Assembly (NCBI GenBank): GCA_017622555.1
Contig: JAGAQV010000014.1
Coordinates: forward strand, 1-64,000
Reading direction: 5' to 3'
Source of the DNA: Clostridia bacterium
GTDB taxonomy: Bacteria; Bacillota; Clostridia; Oscillospirales; Acutalibacteraceae
DNA length: 64,000 bases
In this document: piece by piece, positions 27,143 through 35,880 of the stretch
Layout of the letters: each line of letters starts with the position of its first letter
How positions within the stretch are numbered: the first letter of the stretch is position 1
The notes under the pieces: generated by a model
Databases searched by the model: none
Seen by the model: the letters and a program-made list of their open reading frames with translations, nothing else
Told to the model about the DNA's origin: nothing
Program-made: the position numbers and the translations under genes

Positions 27143-27994
27143 TTACAAAAGGGATAAATAATAATCCTTCATAATTTTAGAATCCTCCGCTTGAGTACCT
27201 GCGGATTCACATACAAATGTTGGGCTTAGGTTGTATTTGGCAACAAGCTCCATTACAGGCTGAAAATCAGGCCCGTAAACATTGTCTTCAAACGTAAGAT
27301 GACGTTTTTCGCCACCCGTAGTGTATTCTATCTTTGAAAAATGTGAATGAAAATTATTAAGACGTTCACTACCAAGCTGATTTTTTATTTCTAAAAAAAT
27401 CTTTTCAAAATCGTCCTTGGTTTTAAGAATTCCCAAATCTCTTGCATTAAGATGACCAAAGTCAATACAAGGGATAATTCTTTCATCAATTTTGCAAAGC
27501 TCTAGCACCTCATAAAGTGTGCCAAGCTGATTAACCTTACCCATTGTTTCGGGGCAAATATGAATGTCCGTTAGACCTTCTTCATCTAATGCTTTTTGTG
27601 ACAGCTTCATTGTGTCAATTGCAAGTGTTAAAGCTTCCTCACGAGAAATTTTACCGCAAGAACCCGTATGAACAATTATTCTGTCACCACCCATTGCTTT
27701 TACAGCACGAGCAGAAGACAAAATATAGTTAACCGAATTTAGTCGCTTTTCTTCATCAACTGATGACATCGAAATATAATACGGTGCGTGAAGCGAAAGA
27801 GTTATTCCTTTTTCTTTGGCAATTTTGCCAAGCTCGGTCGCTTTATCAAGGCCGATATTAACGCCGCGACCGCATTGATATTCAAAATGGTCAAGACCCA
27901 TTTTTACAAGATAATCCGGCACTTGAAGGCTTGATTTAAAGCCTTTAGCTTTAAAATCGTCACCTGTGCCTGCGGGACCAAATTTTGCAGCCAT
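27143..27994 (-). CDS. nfo: Endonuclease IV-like TIM-barrel protein
   Basis: A 283-residue AP-endonuclease-2 (xylose-isomerase-like) TIM barrel. Probable metal ligands match endonuclease IV closely in position: His69, His109, Glu149, Asp178, His181, His216, His232, Glu263. The Asp-Arg-His metal motif reads Lys-Arg-His (Glu just before), so one zinc ligand is changed. It may cut abasic sites in DNA, but another sugar-phosphate activity is possible. The ATG at 27994 with GGAGG upstream is preferred over an earlier codon that overlaps yqeG. Confidence 0.78.
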   Translation of the reverse strand: MAAKFGPAGTGDDFKAKGFKSSLQVPDYLVKMGLDHFEYQCGRGVNIGLDKATELGKIAKEKGITLSLHAPYYISMSSVDEEKRLNSVNYILSSARAVKAMGGDRIIVHTGSCGKISREEALTLAIDTMKLSQKALDEEGLTDIHICPETMGKVNQLGTLYEVLELCKIDERIIPCIDFGHLNARDLGILKTKDDFEKIFLEIKNQLGSERLNNFHSHFSKIEYTTGGEKRHLTFEDNVYGPDFQPVMELVAKYNLSPTFVCESAGTQAEDSKIMKDYYLSLL

Positions 27995-27995
27995 A

Positions 27996-28496
27996 CTAAT
28001 CCTCCGTATTAACAATATTCAGCTTCTTCATAACAAAGCGTTCCACCCTACGTTTGCAGCGGAAACGAAGCGAGGTTTCTGGCTTTATAGGCGTCAATAA
28101 AACCGTAGCTACACCAACAAAATTGCCACCCACAACGTCAGTAAAAAGCTGGTCGCCAACAATTGCAGTTTCTTTTTTACTAGTACCAAGACGCTTAAGC
28201 GCACGAAGATAACCAAACGGCAACGGCTTTAAACCAAGGCTTATAAAATCAAGCCCAATTTTTTTCGCAAATGGTGTAAGCCTTTTGGAATTAGAATTTG
28301 AAAGCACAGTCATTTTGATACCGTTTTTTCGCATAGTTTCAAGCCATTCGGGTAGCCCGTCTGTCAGAACTTGTCCGTGATGGGTTGAAAGTGTGTTATC
28401 AACGTCTAAAATAAGCGCTTTAACGCCATATTTATTTAAAATATCGATAGAAATATCGGTAACCTTTTCAAGTTTAATTTTGGGTTTTAAAAACAT
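27996..28496 (-). CDS. yqeG: YqeG-family HAD phosphatase
   Basis: A 166-residue HAD subclass IIIA protein with motif I LDVDNTLS, motif II LSNSNS and motif IV GDQLFTDV. Length and motifs match the YqeG family of Firmicutes, whose substrate is not firmly established. Its stop abuts the start of the Nfo-like gene, so the two are probably cotranscribed. Confidence 0.9.
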   Translation of the reverse strand: MFLKPKIKLEKVTDISIDILNKYGVKALILDVDNTLSTHHGQVLTDGLPEWLETMRKNGIKMTVLSNSNSKRLTPFAKKIGLDFISLGLKPLPFGYLRALKRLGTSKKETAIVGDQLFTDVVGGNFVGVATVLLTPIKPETSLRFRCKRRVERFVMKKLNIVNTED

Positions 28497-28507
28497 TTAG
28501 ATACCTC

Positions 28508-28540
28508 AATAAAAAAGGCGGTTGAAAAACAACCGCCTTT
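28508..28540 (-). terminator. Rho-independent terminator after rpsU
   Basis: An 11-bp stem (AAAGGCGGTTG with its complement) with a 5-base loop, followed on the minus strand by TTTTTA. It ends rpsU and separates it from yqeG. Confidence 0.88.
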
Positions 28541-28551
28541 ATCACTTAATA

Positions 28552-28728
28552 TTAGCGGAACTTTCTTTTACGAGCAGCTTCCGACTTCTTCTTACGCTTT
28601 ACAGAGGGTTTTTCATAGTGTTCTCTCTTACGTACTTCTTGAATTACACCGTCTTTAGCGGTTTGTCTCTTAAAGCGACGTAAAGCGTTATCGAGTGATT
28701 CATTTTCTTTAATTCTAACTTGACTCAT
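28552..28728 (-). CDS. rpsU: 30S ribosomal protein S21
   Basis: A 58-residue very basic protein matching S21: [21 protein letters not shown] in two blocks, then [19 protein letters not shown]21 acts in initiation on the 30S subunit. The ATG at 28728 has GGAGGGAGGG upstream; the frame is open six codons further but without a better site. Confidence 0.95.
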   Translation of the reverse strand: MSQVRIKENESLDNALRRFKRQTAKDGVIQEVRKREHYEKPSVKRKKKSEAARKRKFR

Positions 28729-28792
28729 TATATTCCCTCCCTCCACTATAATAGCAGGGGTAATTTTTTATTAGTGAAAAAGGAAAACCTTT

Positions 28793-29041
28793 TTACTGAT
28801 TAAGTGCAATAATATTTGCAACAATTGCTAATACGAAGAATGCAATAGCAAAGTATTTAGTCATACGAGAAAGTCTTGCATCCCATGTTCTTGCCTTGGT
28901 TTTTGACAAGAAAGTATCAGCACCACCGGAGATAACGCCGTTAATACCTGCACGACGGCCTTGTTGGAAAAGGACAATAAAAATAATTGCCAAAGATACC
29001 AAAATAACCACTGCGCCAACGATATATTCAAGTGCGCTCAT
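28793..29041 (-). CDS. secG: Preprotein translocase subunit SecG
   Basis: An 82-residue protein with two hydrophobic helices separated by a Gly-rich loop containing FQQGRRAGINGVISGGADTFL, the SecG signature. It assists SecYEG protein export. The ATG at 29041 follows GGAGGT at good spacing; an upstream in-frame ATG lies too far 5' and before the ribosome site. Its own promoter lies in the gap before leuS. Confidence 0.94.
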   Translation of the reverse strand: MSALEYIVGAVVILVSLAIIFIVLFQQGRRAGINGVISGGADTFLSKTKARTWDARLSRMTKYFAIAFFVLAIVANIIALNQ

Positions 29042-29074
29042 ATTTTCACCTCCAATGATAAATAAGCATTTTAT

Positions 29075-29103
29075 ATAATAACACATATTATAAAAAAATG
29101 CAA
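29075..29103 (-). promoter_or_regulatory. Predicted promoter of secG
   Basis: Minus strand: -35 TTGCAT, 17-bp spacer, -10 TATTAT preceded by TGT (extended -10), about 30 bases before the secG start. Confidence 0.6.
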
Positions 29104-29124
29104 CAAAAATTTTTGAATAATGAG

Positions 29125-31539
29125 TTATTTTACAACAATATTTACTAATTTTTTCGGAACATACAATTCCTTAACTATTGTCTTGCCTTCAATTTCAGCT
29201 ATAATCGCCGATTCAGACTTTGCAAGTGCAATAGCATCCGGTGCGGTAATGTCAGCCGCAACGTTAAGACGAGCACGAATTTTACCGTTAATTTGAACTA
29301 CAATTTCAACTGTAGCATCAACACATTTAGCTTCGTCAAACTTGGGCCATTCGGTTTGGTTAAGCATACCATTAAATCCGCAAATATCCCAAAGCTCTTC
29401 GGTAATATGAGGTGCAAAGGGATTTAAAAGAATTATAAAGGTTTTAAATTCGTCCTTTGTAACTGCACCGGTAGAGTTAATGCTGTTCATAAGTGACATA
29501 AGCGCCGCAATTGCGGTATTCATCTTAAGGCCTTCAATATCTTCAGTCACCTTTTTAATGGTGCGATGCATTTCGGCTTCAATATTAGGACGGTAACCCT
29601 TTTCATCAACAAGAATATCTTGCATTGCCCAAACCTTATCGAGAAAACGCTTACTACCCTTAATGGATGACATACTCCAAGGAGCAGCCTTTTCAAAATC
29701 GCCGATAAACATTTCATAAACACGCATAGTATCAGCGCCATAATCGTTGATGATTTCATCAGGGTTAACTACGTTACCACGTGACTTTGACATCTTTTCG
29801 CCGTTTTCACCCAAAATCATACCGTGACTTGTACGCTTAGCATAAGGCTCAGCATTGGGAACAGCGTCAATATCATAAAGGAACTTGTGCCAGAAACGGC
29901 TGTATAAAAGGTGGAGTGTTGTATGCTCCATACCACCGTTGTACCAGTCAACAGGGCACCAATACTGAAGCGCTTCTTTAGATGCAAATTCCTTATCATT
30001 ATGCGGGTCGCAATAACGGAGGAAATACCAAGAAGAACCCGCCCACTGAGGCATAGTATCAGTTTCACGCTTTGCAGGCGCGCCGCAATGAGGACAAGTT
30101 GTGTTTACCCAGTCGGTCATTTTGGCCAATGGTGATTCACCGTTATCGGTGGGTTCATAAGATTCAACATTAGGTAAAAGTAAAGGCAATTCGCTTTCGG
30201 GTAGCGGAACATAACCGCACTTTTCACAGTAAACCATAGGAATAGGTTCGCCCCAATAACGCTGACGTGAGAATACCCAGTCACGAAGCTTGTAATTAGT
30301 TTTAACACTGCCTATACCCTTTTCAGTGAGCCACTGCTGAATTTTCTTCTTAGCATCCTCAACAGAAAGACCGTTAAGAAAATCAGAATTAACTAAAACG
30401 CCTGTTGCACAGTCAGTAAAGGCTTCTTTTTGAACGTCCTCGCCGCCTGCAACAACTTCAATAATAGGCAAATCAAACTTTTTAGCAAATTCCCAGTCAC
30501 GTGTATCGTGTGCAGGAACAGCCATAATAGCGCCTGTGCCGTATGAAATAAGTACATAGTCCGAAATAAAAATGGGAATTTCGGTATTATTTACGGGGTT
30601 AATTGCCTTTACACCTAAAAGCTTAACACCTGTTTTATCCTTAGCAAGCTCAGTACGTTCAAAGTCTGACTTTTTGGCCGACTGTTCTTGATAAGCCACA
30701 ACCTCGTCATAGTTTTCAATTTTGTCAGCCCACTTTTTAAGCAAGGGATGTTCGGGTGACATTACCATATATGTTGCGCCAAAAAGTGTATCAGCACGGG
30801 TGGTAAAAATTTCAAATGTGTCGCCAATGGTAGTATTAAAGGTAACCTGTGTACCGTAAGAACGGCCAATCCAATTGCGCTGTTGAGTTTTAACACGGTC
30901 AATAAAATCAACATCGTTAAGACCGTCTAAAAGCTTTTCGGCATATTCGGTAATTTTAAGCATCCACTGGCTCTTTTCCTTTTGGATAACCTCACTTCCG
31001 CAACGCTCACAAACGCCGTTAACAACCTCTTCATTAGCTAAAACACACTTACAAGATGTACACCAGTTAACCGACATTTCCTTTTTATACGCAAGACCTT
31101 CTTTAAAAAGCTGTAAGAAAATCCACTGAGTCCACTTATAGTAAGAAGGGTCGGTGGTATTAATTTCACGGCTCCAGTCAAAAGAAAAGCCAAGGGACTT
31201 CAACTGCTTTTTAAAGTTAGCAACGTTATTTTCGGTAACAATTGCGGGATGAATATGATTTTTAATTGCAAAGTTTTCGGTAGGAAGACCGAAAGCGTCC
31301 CAACCCATAGGATAAAGCACGTTATAGCCCTGTAAACGCTTTTTACGAGCAACAATGTCAATTGCCGTATATGAACGGGGATGACCTACGTGAAGGCCCT
31401 GAGCCGACGGATACGGAAATTCAACAAGACCGAAAAACTTCGGTAAAGTATAATCATTTTTAGCTTCAAAGGTATGGTTATCATCCCAAACCTGTTGCCA
31501 TTTCTTTTCAATTTTAGAATAATCGTAAATATTAGCCAC
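29125..31539 (-). CDS. leuS: Leucyl-tRNA synthetase
   Basis: An 804-residue class I synthetase with HIGH motif HVGHPRSYT near residue 50, CP1 editing domain ([24 protein letters not shown]), zinc-type CxxC pairs and KMSKS in [11 protein letters not shown]. The length is normal for bacterial LeuRS. It is the last gene of the long string and sits 3 bases behind rsfS. No leucine T-box is visible in front, unlike in many Firmicutes, so its expression seems tied to the operon. Confidence 0.98.
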   Translation of the reverse strand: MANIYDYSKIEKKWQQVWDDNHTFEAKNDYTLPKFFGLVEFPYPSAQGLHVGHPRSYTAIDIVARKKRLQGYNVLYPMGWDAFGLPTENFAIKNHIHPAIVTENNVANFKKQLKSLGFSFDWSREINTTDPSYYKWTQWIFLQLFKEGLAYKKEMSVNWCTSCKCVLANEEVVNGVCERCGSEVIQKEKSQWMLKITEYAEKLLDGLNDVDFIDRVKTQQRNWIGRSYGTQVTFNTTIGDTFEIFTTRADTLFGATYMVMSPEHPLLKKWADKIENYDEVVAYQEQSAKKSDFERTELAKDKTGVKLLGVKAINPVNNTEIPIFISDYVLISYGTGAIMAVPAHDTRDWEFAKKFDLPIIEVVAGGEDVQKEAFTDCATGVLVNSDFLNGLSVEDAKKKIQQWLTEKGIGSVKTNYKLRDWVFSRQRYWGEPIPMVYCEKCGYVPLPESELPLLLPNVESYEPTDNGESPLAKMTDWVNTTCPHCGAPAKRETDTMPQWAGSSWYFLRYCDPHNDKEFASKEALQYWCPVDWYNGGMEHTTLHLLYSRFWHKFLYDIDAVPNAEPYAKRTSHGMILGENGEKMSKSRGNVVNPDEIINDYGADTMRVYEMFIGDFEKAAPWSMSSIKGSKRFLDKVWAMQDILVDEKGYRPNIEAEMHRTIKKVTEDIEGLKMNTAIAALMSLMNSINSTGAVTKDEFKTFIILLNPFAPHITEELWDICGFNGMLNQTEWPKFDEAKCVDATVEIVVQINGKIRARLNVAADITAPDAIALAKSESAIIAEIEGKTIVKELYVPKKLVNIVVK

Positions 31540-31542
31540 TTT

Positions 31543-31908
31543 TTAGTCCCCCATAGCTTCAACTAAAATTTCTTCTAAATTAACTGTGGGTGCATCCGCC
31601 CACATTTTATCAAGTCCGTAAAAATCACGCTCAGTACGTGAAAATACGTGAACAATAACCGATTCATAGTCAAGGGCAATCCAACCTGTTGTTTTACCTT
31701 CAATGTGATGTGGTCTAACCCCCGCCTCTTCAAGCTTTGCTTCAACCTCGTCAGCCAACGCACGAACGTGTGTTGAAGAGGTTGCAGTTGCAATTACAAA
31801 GTATTCGGTTAAAACGGTTAAATCGCTTACTTTAACGGCTGAAAGCTCTTTTGCTTTCTTGCTGTTAAGCGCATTTGCCGCAACCTTAACAATTTCAAAA
31901 GAATCCAA
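31543..31908 (-). CDS. rsfS: Ribosomal silencing factor RsfS
   Basis: A 121-residue member of the RsfS/YbeB/Iojap family, which binds L14 and blocks subunit joining when nutrients are low. It has the family's VLTEYFVIATATSSTHVRAL region and IEGKTTGWIALDYESVIVHVF. The order nadD-yqeK-rsfS matches many Firmicutes. Confidence 0.95.
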   Translation of the reverse strand: MDSFEIVKVAANALNSKKAKELSAVKVSDLTVLTEYFVIATATSSTHVRALADEVEAKLEEAGVRPHHIEGKTTGWIALDYESVIVHVFSRTERDFYGLDKMWADAPTVNLEEILVEAMGD

Positions 31909-31910
31909 AT

Positions 31911-32471
31911 TTATTTTCCTCCCACTGCCTGATTATAGGCATTAAGTGTATCTAAATGAACACATTTTTTATTATTTACTAAATCACAAATTGAATACTG
32001 AAGCGCATAAACAAAGGCTTTCTCCAGCGATTCGTCAACATACTGCCTTATAACAGATACATCGTCATAATCTCTATCAGCTGAAGTAAAATCAGCGAGA
32101 TAAATAATTTTTTCTAAAAGCATCATATCAGCCTTTGCGGTTGTGTGATAACGAATTGCCGAAACAATTTCCTTATCTTCAATTTTCAAAATGTGCTTTA
32201 CATAAGCCGCGCCTGACATTGCATGCCAAAGCTTTACGGCGTTTTTTTCAATATCGTTTAGCATTATACCAAACTGTGTGAAGATTTGCAAGTGCTCTTC
32301 TTTAGGGGCGTTTTTGGTAATATCGTGCAGAAGCCCCGCAAGATAAGCCTTGTCCACATCCCCACCATATTTTAATGCCAAGCGCTTGGCTTCATCTGCA
32401 ACACAAAGCGAATGGTAAAAACGCTGTTCATTAAGGCGAGACTTTAACAAATCAATATACTGTTTATACAC
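31911..32471 (-). CDS. yqeK: YqeK-family HD-domain Ap4A hydrolase
   Basis: An HD-domain phosphohydrolase of 186 residues with H...HD...D metal ligands (RFYHSLCV, GLLHDITK, RYHTTAK, YLADFTS). YqeK homologues hydrolyse Ap4A symmetrically. The start is taken as the GTG at 32471, which has AGGGG upstream and begins MYKQYIDLLKSRL; it overlaps the nadD end by 8 bases. A longer frame to 32573 would bury the start deep in nadD. Confidence 0.9.
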   Translation of the reverse strand: MYKQYIDLLKSRLNEQRFYHSLCVADEAKRLALKYGGDVDKAYLAGLLHDITKNAPKEEHLQIFTQFGIMLNDIEKNAVKLWHAMSGAAYVKHILKIEDKEIVSAIRYHTTAKADMMLLEKIIYLADFTSADRDYDDVSVIRQYVDESLEKAFVYALQYSICDLVNNKKCVHLDTLNAYNQAVGGK

Positions 32472-33051
32472 CGTAAAGTCCCCTTTCCTTAATATAGTCG
32501 TATATTTTTTGGGGTAACAAATCAACATTGGGTGAATTTCTAAAATCAGTTGATGACATATTAGAAATTTCATTATCCATTAAAATGATTTGCATACCCA
32601 TTTTTTTTAATTTTTCAATACAGCTTAAAAATTCCGCATTGTCGGTTGAGGTGCGACTAAAAACAATAAACGGCAGCATTTTCATAAGCTCTTCATATTT
32701 ATACCATTTATCAAAATAAACAAGCATATCGCCGCCGCACACAAAAGCAAGGTTATCGTTTGGGTAAATTTCCTTTAAAAGACTCACTGTATCGTAAGTA
32801 TAGCTTTTACCCTTCCGTTTAAATTCAATGTCACAAACCTCGGCCTTATTAAAATCAGCCGCGGCAATTTCGCACATATTAAAACGGTCAGCATCACTTG
32901 CTAAAAAATCAACCTCTTTATGCGGGGGGATTTTATCCGGCATAATTAAAATTTTTGAAACCGTTTCACAATCATTTAATGCCTTGAGCATTTCATAGTG
33001 ACCTTTATGAAACGGATTAAAGGTTCCGCCGAAAATTGCGGTAAGTGACAT
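32464..33051 (-). CDS. nadD: Nicotinate-nucleotide adenylyltransferase
   Basis: A 195-residue nucleotidyltransferase making deamido-NAD from nicotinate mononucleotide. It has GGTFNPFHKGH at the N-terminus and MSSTDFR (the ISSTxIR motif) near the C-terminus. It lies 2 bases behind yhbY and works downstream of PncB, which is coded elsewhere in this window. Confidence 0.95.
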   Translation of the reverse strand: MSLTAIFGGTFNPFHKGHYEMLKALNDCETVSKILIMPDKIPPHKEVDFLASDADRFNMCEIAAADFNKAEVCDIEFKRKGKSYTYDTVSLLKEIYPNDNLAFVCGGDMLVYFDKWYKYEELMKMLPFIVFSRTSTDNAEFLSCIEKLKKMGMQIILMDNEISNMSSTDFRNSPNVDLLPQKIYDYIKERGLYGV

Positions 33052-33053
33052 AA

Positions 33054-33347
33054 TTACTTCACCAATTTTATAGTTTTATTGTCTTTACTTTCACGGTAAA
33101 GAATAAAGCGAGAGCCGATTACCTGAACAACGTCGGCTTTAGTTGCCACAGCAAGCTCGTCAGCGGCTTGTCTTGAAGAAATCGGACAGGTTTCCAAAAC
33201 ACGAAGCTTAATAAGCTCACGGGCTTCTAAAGCATCATTAACCTGCTTTATAGTGTTTTCACTAATACCCGATTTGCCAACCTGTAAAATTGTTTCATAA
33301 TCGTTCGCTATACCGCGAAGCTGTGCTCTTTGTCTACTATTAAGCAT
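33054..33347 (-). CDS. yhbY: YhbY-type CRM-domain RNA-binding protein
   Basis: A 97-residue CRM-domain protein with the GKSG loop (VGKSGISENT), followed by ALEARELIKLRVLE. YhbY proteins bind pre-50S particles. It lies between rdgB and nadD with 2-base gaps. Confidence 0.93.
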   Translation of the reverse strand: MLNSRQRAQLRGIANDYETILQVGKSGISENTIKQVNDALEARELIKLRVLETCPISSRQAADELAVATKADVVQVIGSRFILYRESKDNKTIKLVK

Positions 33348-33349
33348 AT

Positions 33350-33946
33350 TTAAACCTCAATATATTTTTTAAGTTCTTCTTTAAATAAAACAAGTGCCTT
33401 ACCACGATGGCTTATAGCATCCTTTTGTTCGGCAGTTAACTGGCTGAATGGACCTTGTTCGCTAATAAATAACGGATCATAACCGAAGCCGCCGCTTCCC
33501 GATTGCCTTTCAAAAGCAATATGACCGTGACATTCACCTCTGACTGTAAACTGTCTTCCGTCAGGAAAAACACAAGCAATAGCCGCCACGTAATAAGCAG
33601 TACGCTTTTCTATGGGAACACCGCTTAATTCACTTAAAAGCTTATCGTTATTTTGCTCATCGTTACCATGCTCACCCGAATACCTTGCCGAAAACACGCC
33701 CGGCGCACCGCCAAGATAATCAACACATATACCGCTGTCATCCGCAACGGTAATATAGCCTGTTTGCTCTAACCCAGACCTTGCTTTAATTATAGCATTT
33801 TCTTCAAAGGTTAAACCATCTTCAACAGCATCTTTAAAAGGAAAATCCAAATCAGCTTCACACAAAACGTCAAAGCCCATAGGAATTAAAATTCTTTTAA
33901 GCTCAAGAAGTTTTTTCTGATTTTTGGTTGCAATAAAAATTTTCAT
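33350..33946 (-). CDS. rdgB: XTP/dITP diphosphatase (HAM1/RdgB)
   Basis: A 198-residue house-cleaning pyrophosphatase that removes deaminated purine nucleotides. It has ATKNQKKLLEL at the N-terminus, DDSGICVDYLGGAPGVFSAR and SGGFGYDPLF. Length is normal. It lies 3 bases behind ftsY. Confidence 0.96.
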   Translation of the reverse strand: MKIFIATKNQKKLLELKRILIPMGFDVLCEADLDFPFKDAVEDGLTFEENAIIKARSGLEQTGYITVADDSGICVDYLGGAPGVFSARYSGEHGNDEQNNDKLLSELSGVPIEKRTAYYVAAIACVFPDGRQFTVRGECHGHIAFERQSGSGGFGYDPLFISEQGPFSQLTAEQKDAISHRGKALVLFKEELKKYIEV

Positions 33947-33949
33947 AAT

Positions 33950-34861
33950 TTATGCCTCGTCGAAAATACCGTTTACAAATTCGTTTGCGCTAAATGGCTG
34001 TAAATCATCAATACCTTCACCAACACCAACGAACTTAACAGGAATATTAAGCTCGTTCTTAATGGGAATAATTATACCGCCCTTGGCTGTACCGTCAAGC
34101 TTAGTTAAAACAATACCCGTAATGTTAGTAACGTTTTTAAATTCGCGTGCTTGGTTAACAGCATTTTGACCTGTTGCGGCATCTAACACAAGCAAGGTTT
34201 CAACCGAAGCGTCGGGCAGCTCGCGACCAATAACACGGTTAATTTTTGCAAGCTCGTCCATAAGGTTTTTCTTGTTATGAAGTCGACCTGCGGTATCACA
34301 AATAATAACGTCAGCACCCTTTGACTTAGCCGAAGCAATTGTGTCAAACACAACTGATGCAGGGTCAGTACCCTCAACACTTTTAACCATTTGAACACCC
34401 GAACGTTCAGCCCAAACGCCAAGCTGGTCAATTGCAGCCGCACGGAATGTATCTGCCGCACCCAAAACAACGTTTTTGCCCTGTGACTTTAAGATTGAAG
34501 AAAGCTTGCCGATGGTAGTGGTTTTACCAACACCGTTAACGCCAATAACAAGGATGACCGAGGGCTGTGTATTAAGTGACAAGCCCTCATCCTCACCAAG
34601 CATTTCGGCAATAATTTCTTTCATCAAATTTTTAATTACAGTCGGGTCAGTAATGCCCTGCTCCTTAATTTTTTTACGTAGCATATCGCAAATTTCAGTA
34701 GCAGTATTAACACCAATGTCCGACATAACAAGCATTTCTTCAAGCTCTTCAAAAAGCTCTTCATCAATTTTTGTAAAACTGTTAATAATGCTTGTAACAC
34801 CGCTTGCAATTGAATTTCGTGTCTTTTGCAAGCCAAGTTTAATTTTACTGAATAAGCCCAT
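33950..34861 (-). CDS. ftsY: Signal recognition particle receptor FtsY
   Basis: A 303-residue SRP-type GTPase at the inner face of the membrane. It has an N-domain of four helices, then G1 GVNGVGKTTT, DTFRAAAIDQL, DTAGRLHNKKN and TKLDGTAKGG. It has almost no acidic A-domain, as in other Firmicutes. The usual smc-ftsY pairing is interrupted here by a PHP-domain gene. Confidence 0.97.
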   Translation of the reverse strand: MGLFSKIKLGLQKTRNSIASGVTSIINSFTKIDEELFEELEEMLVMSDIGVNTATEICDMLRKKIKEQGITDPTVIKNLMKEIIAEMLGEDEGLSLNTQPSVILVIGVNGVGKTTTIGKLSSILKSQGKNVVLGAADTFRAAAIDQLGVWAERSGVQMVKSVEGTDPASVVFDTIASAKSKGADVIICDTAGRLHNKKNLMDELAKINRVIGRELPDASVETLLVLDAATGQNAVNQAREFKNVTNITGIVLTKLDGTAKGGIIIPIKNELNIPVKFVGVGEGIDDLQPFSANEFVNGIFDEA

Positions 34862-34876
34862 TAAATCACCTATAAG

Positions 34877-35878
34877 TTATATCTCACTTAAAAAATAAGC
34901 TTGTGAATCGGCACGACGTCCAAATTCATCCACAACCGAAATTCTAAAATAAACATCACTTTCTAAAAGTTTAAATGATGCACTGTTAACACTTTCATCT
35001 TCGTCAGCAGTAACAAAACCGCAACGTCTACCGTGAGTAGAATAAAATACATTCTTGGCATCCGAGCATTTCACAGTAACTAAATCGCCATCAACCGAAA
35101 TTTTTTCAATTGTAGGGCCAGTTGATGTATAAAATTCACCTTTCAGTAAAGCTTCAACAATTTTAGAATATTCAAGTTTATCTGCCTCAACCATAACAAA
35201 GGTACCAAACGAATCATCTTTTTTGTTGTGGTTATCATCACCCGAGGTAATAAAAATACGTTTGCCGTCACGCAAAAAGTCATCATGAACATTTATATCA
35301 TATTCATAAAGACCGCCACGGTTGCAGCTTGTGTTAAAAATTTCAACACCCCAAAGACCGTCATATTTTGAATATTCACGGTAATTTTCCAACGACCAAC
35401 GCGGATGATTGTAAGAAACGAAAAAACCATTGTCATTGGCTGATTTAATCAATTTGTTTATACCGTCGGCGCCGTAAACTCTTTCACAATCGTAATTAGG
35501 TTTTTTAATTTTTTCTTTAACATCTGATGCTGAAAAATGGTCATAGGTCGAATTATAGAAAAAACTATAATCATTGCCCTGCTCTTTTGCGTAAAAATTA
35601 AGATGGCAAACCTTCATATTATGGTTTTTAAGGGTTGACTGGTCAGGAAATTCTTTAATAGCAACCTCACAGCTTGTTATCGTTAAAAAATTTTCATCAT
35701 CAAGATAAGAATTATTGTGAACAGCCTCGTGGTCGGTTATAGCCAGAATACTATACCCACGTGATTTATAATATTCCTTTAATTCTTCAGGGGTCAGCTT
35801 GCCATCCGATAATGTGCTGTGACAGTGTAGATTACCCTTATATTTATTGTTCTTATAACCAAAAAGAACCTTTTCCAT
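34877..35878 (-). CDS. PHP-domain metal-dependent phosphoesterase-like protein
   Basis: A 333-residue protein with PHP metal motifs: NLHCHSTLSDG near residue 17, AITDHEAVH near 48, SYNHPRW near 155 and a late SGDDNH. The family includes phosphoesterases and CehA-like hydrolases; no substrate can be named. No signal peptide is seen. It lies 2 bases after smc and 15 before ftsY on the same strand, so it shares their transcript. Why it sits there is not clear. Confidence 0.83.
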   Translation of the reverse strand: MEKVLFGYKNNKYKGNLHCHSTLSDGKLTPEELKEYYKSRGYSILAITDHEAVHNNSYLDDENFLTITSCEVAIKEFPDQSTLKNHNMKVCHLNFYAKEQGNDYSFFYNSTYDHFSASDVKEKIKKPNYDCERVYGADGINKLIKSANDNGFFVSYNHPRWSLENYREYSKYDGLWGVEIFNTSCNRGGLYEYDINVHDDFLRDGKRIFITSGDDNHNKKDDSFGTFVMVEADKLEYSKIVEALLKGEFYTSTGPTIEKISVDGDLVTVKCSDAKNVFYSTHGRRCGFVTADEDESVNSASFKLLESDVYFRISVVDEFGRRADSQAYFLSEI

Positions 35879-35880
35879 TA

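Noticed and set aside
28774..28796. Possible secG terminator (AAAAAGG with its complement)
   Set aside because: The stem is A/T-rich and overlaps the secG stop codon; the evidence is too weak to list.
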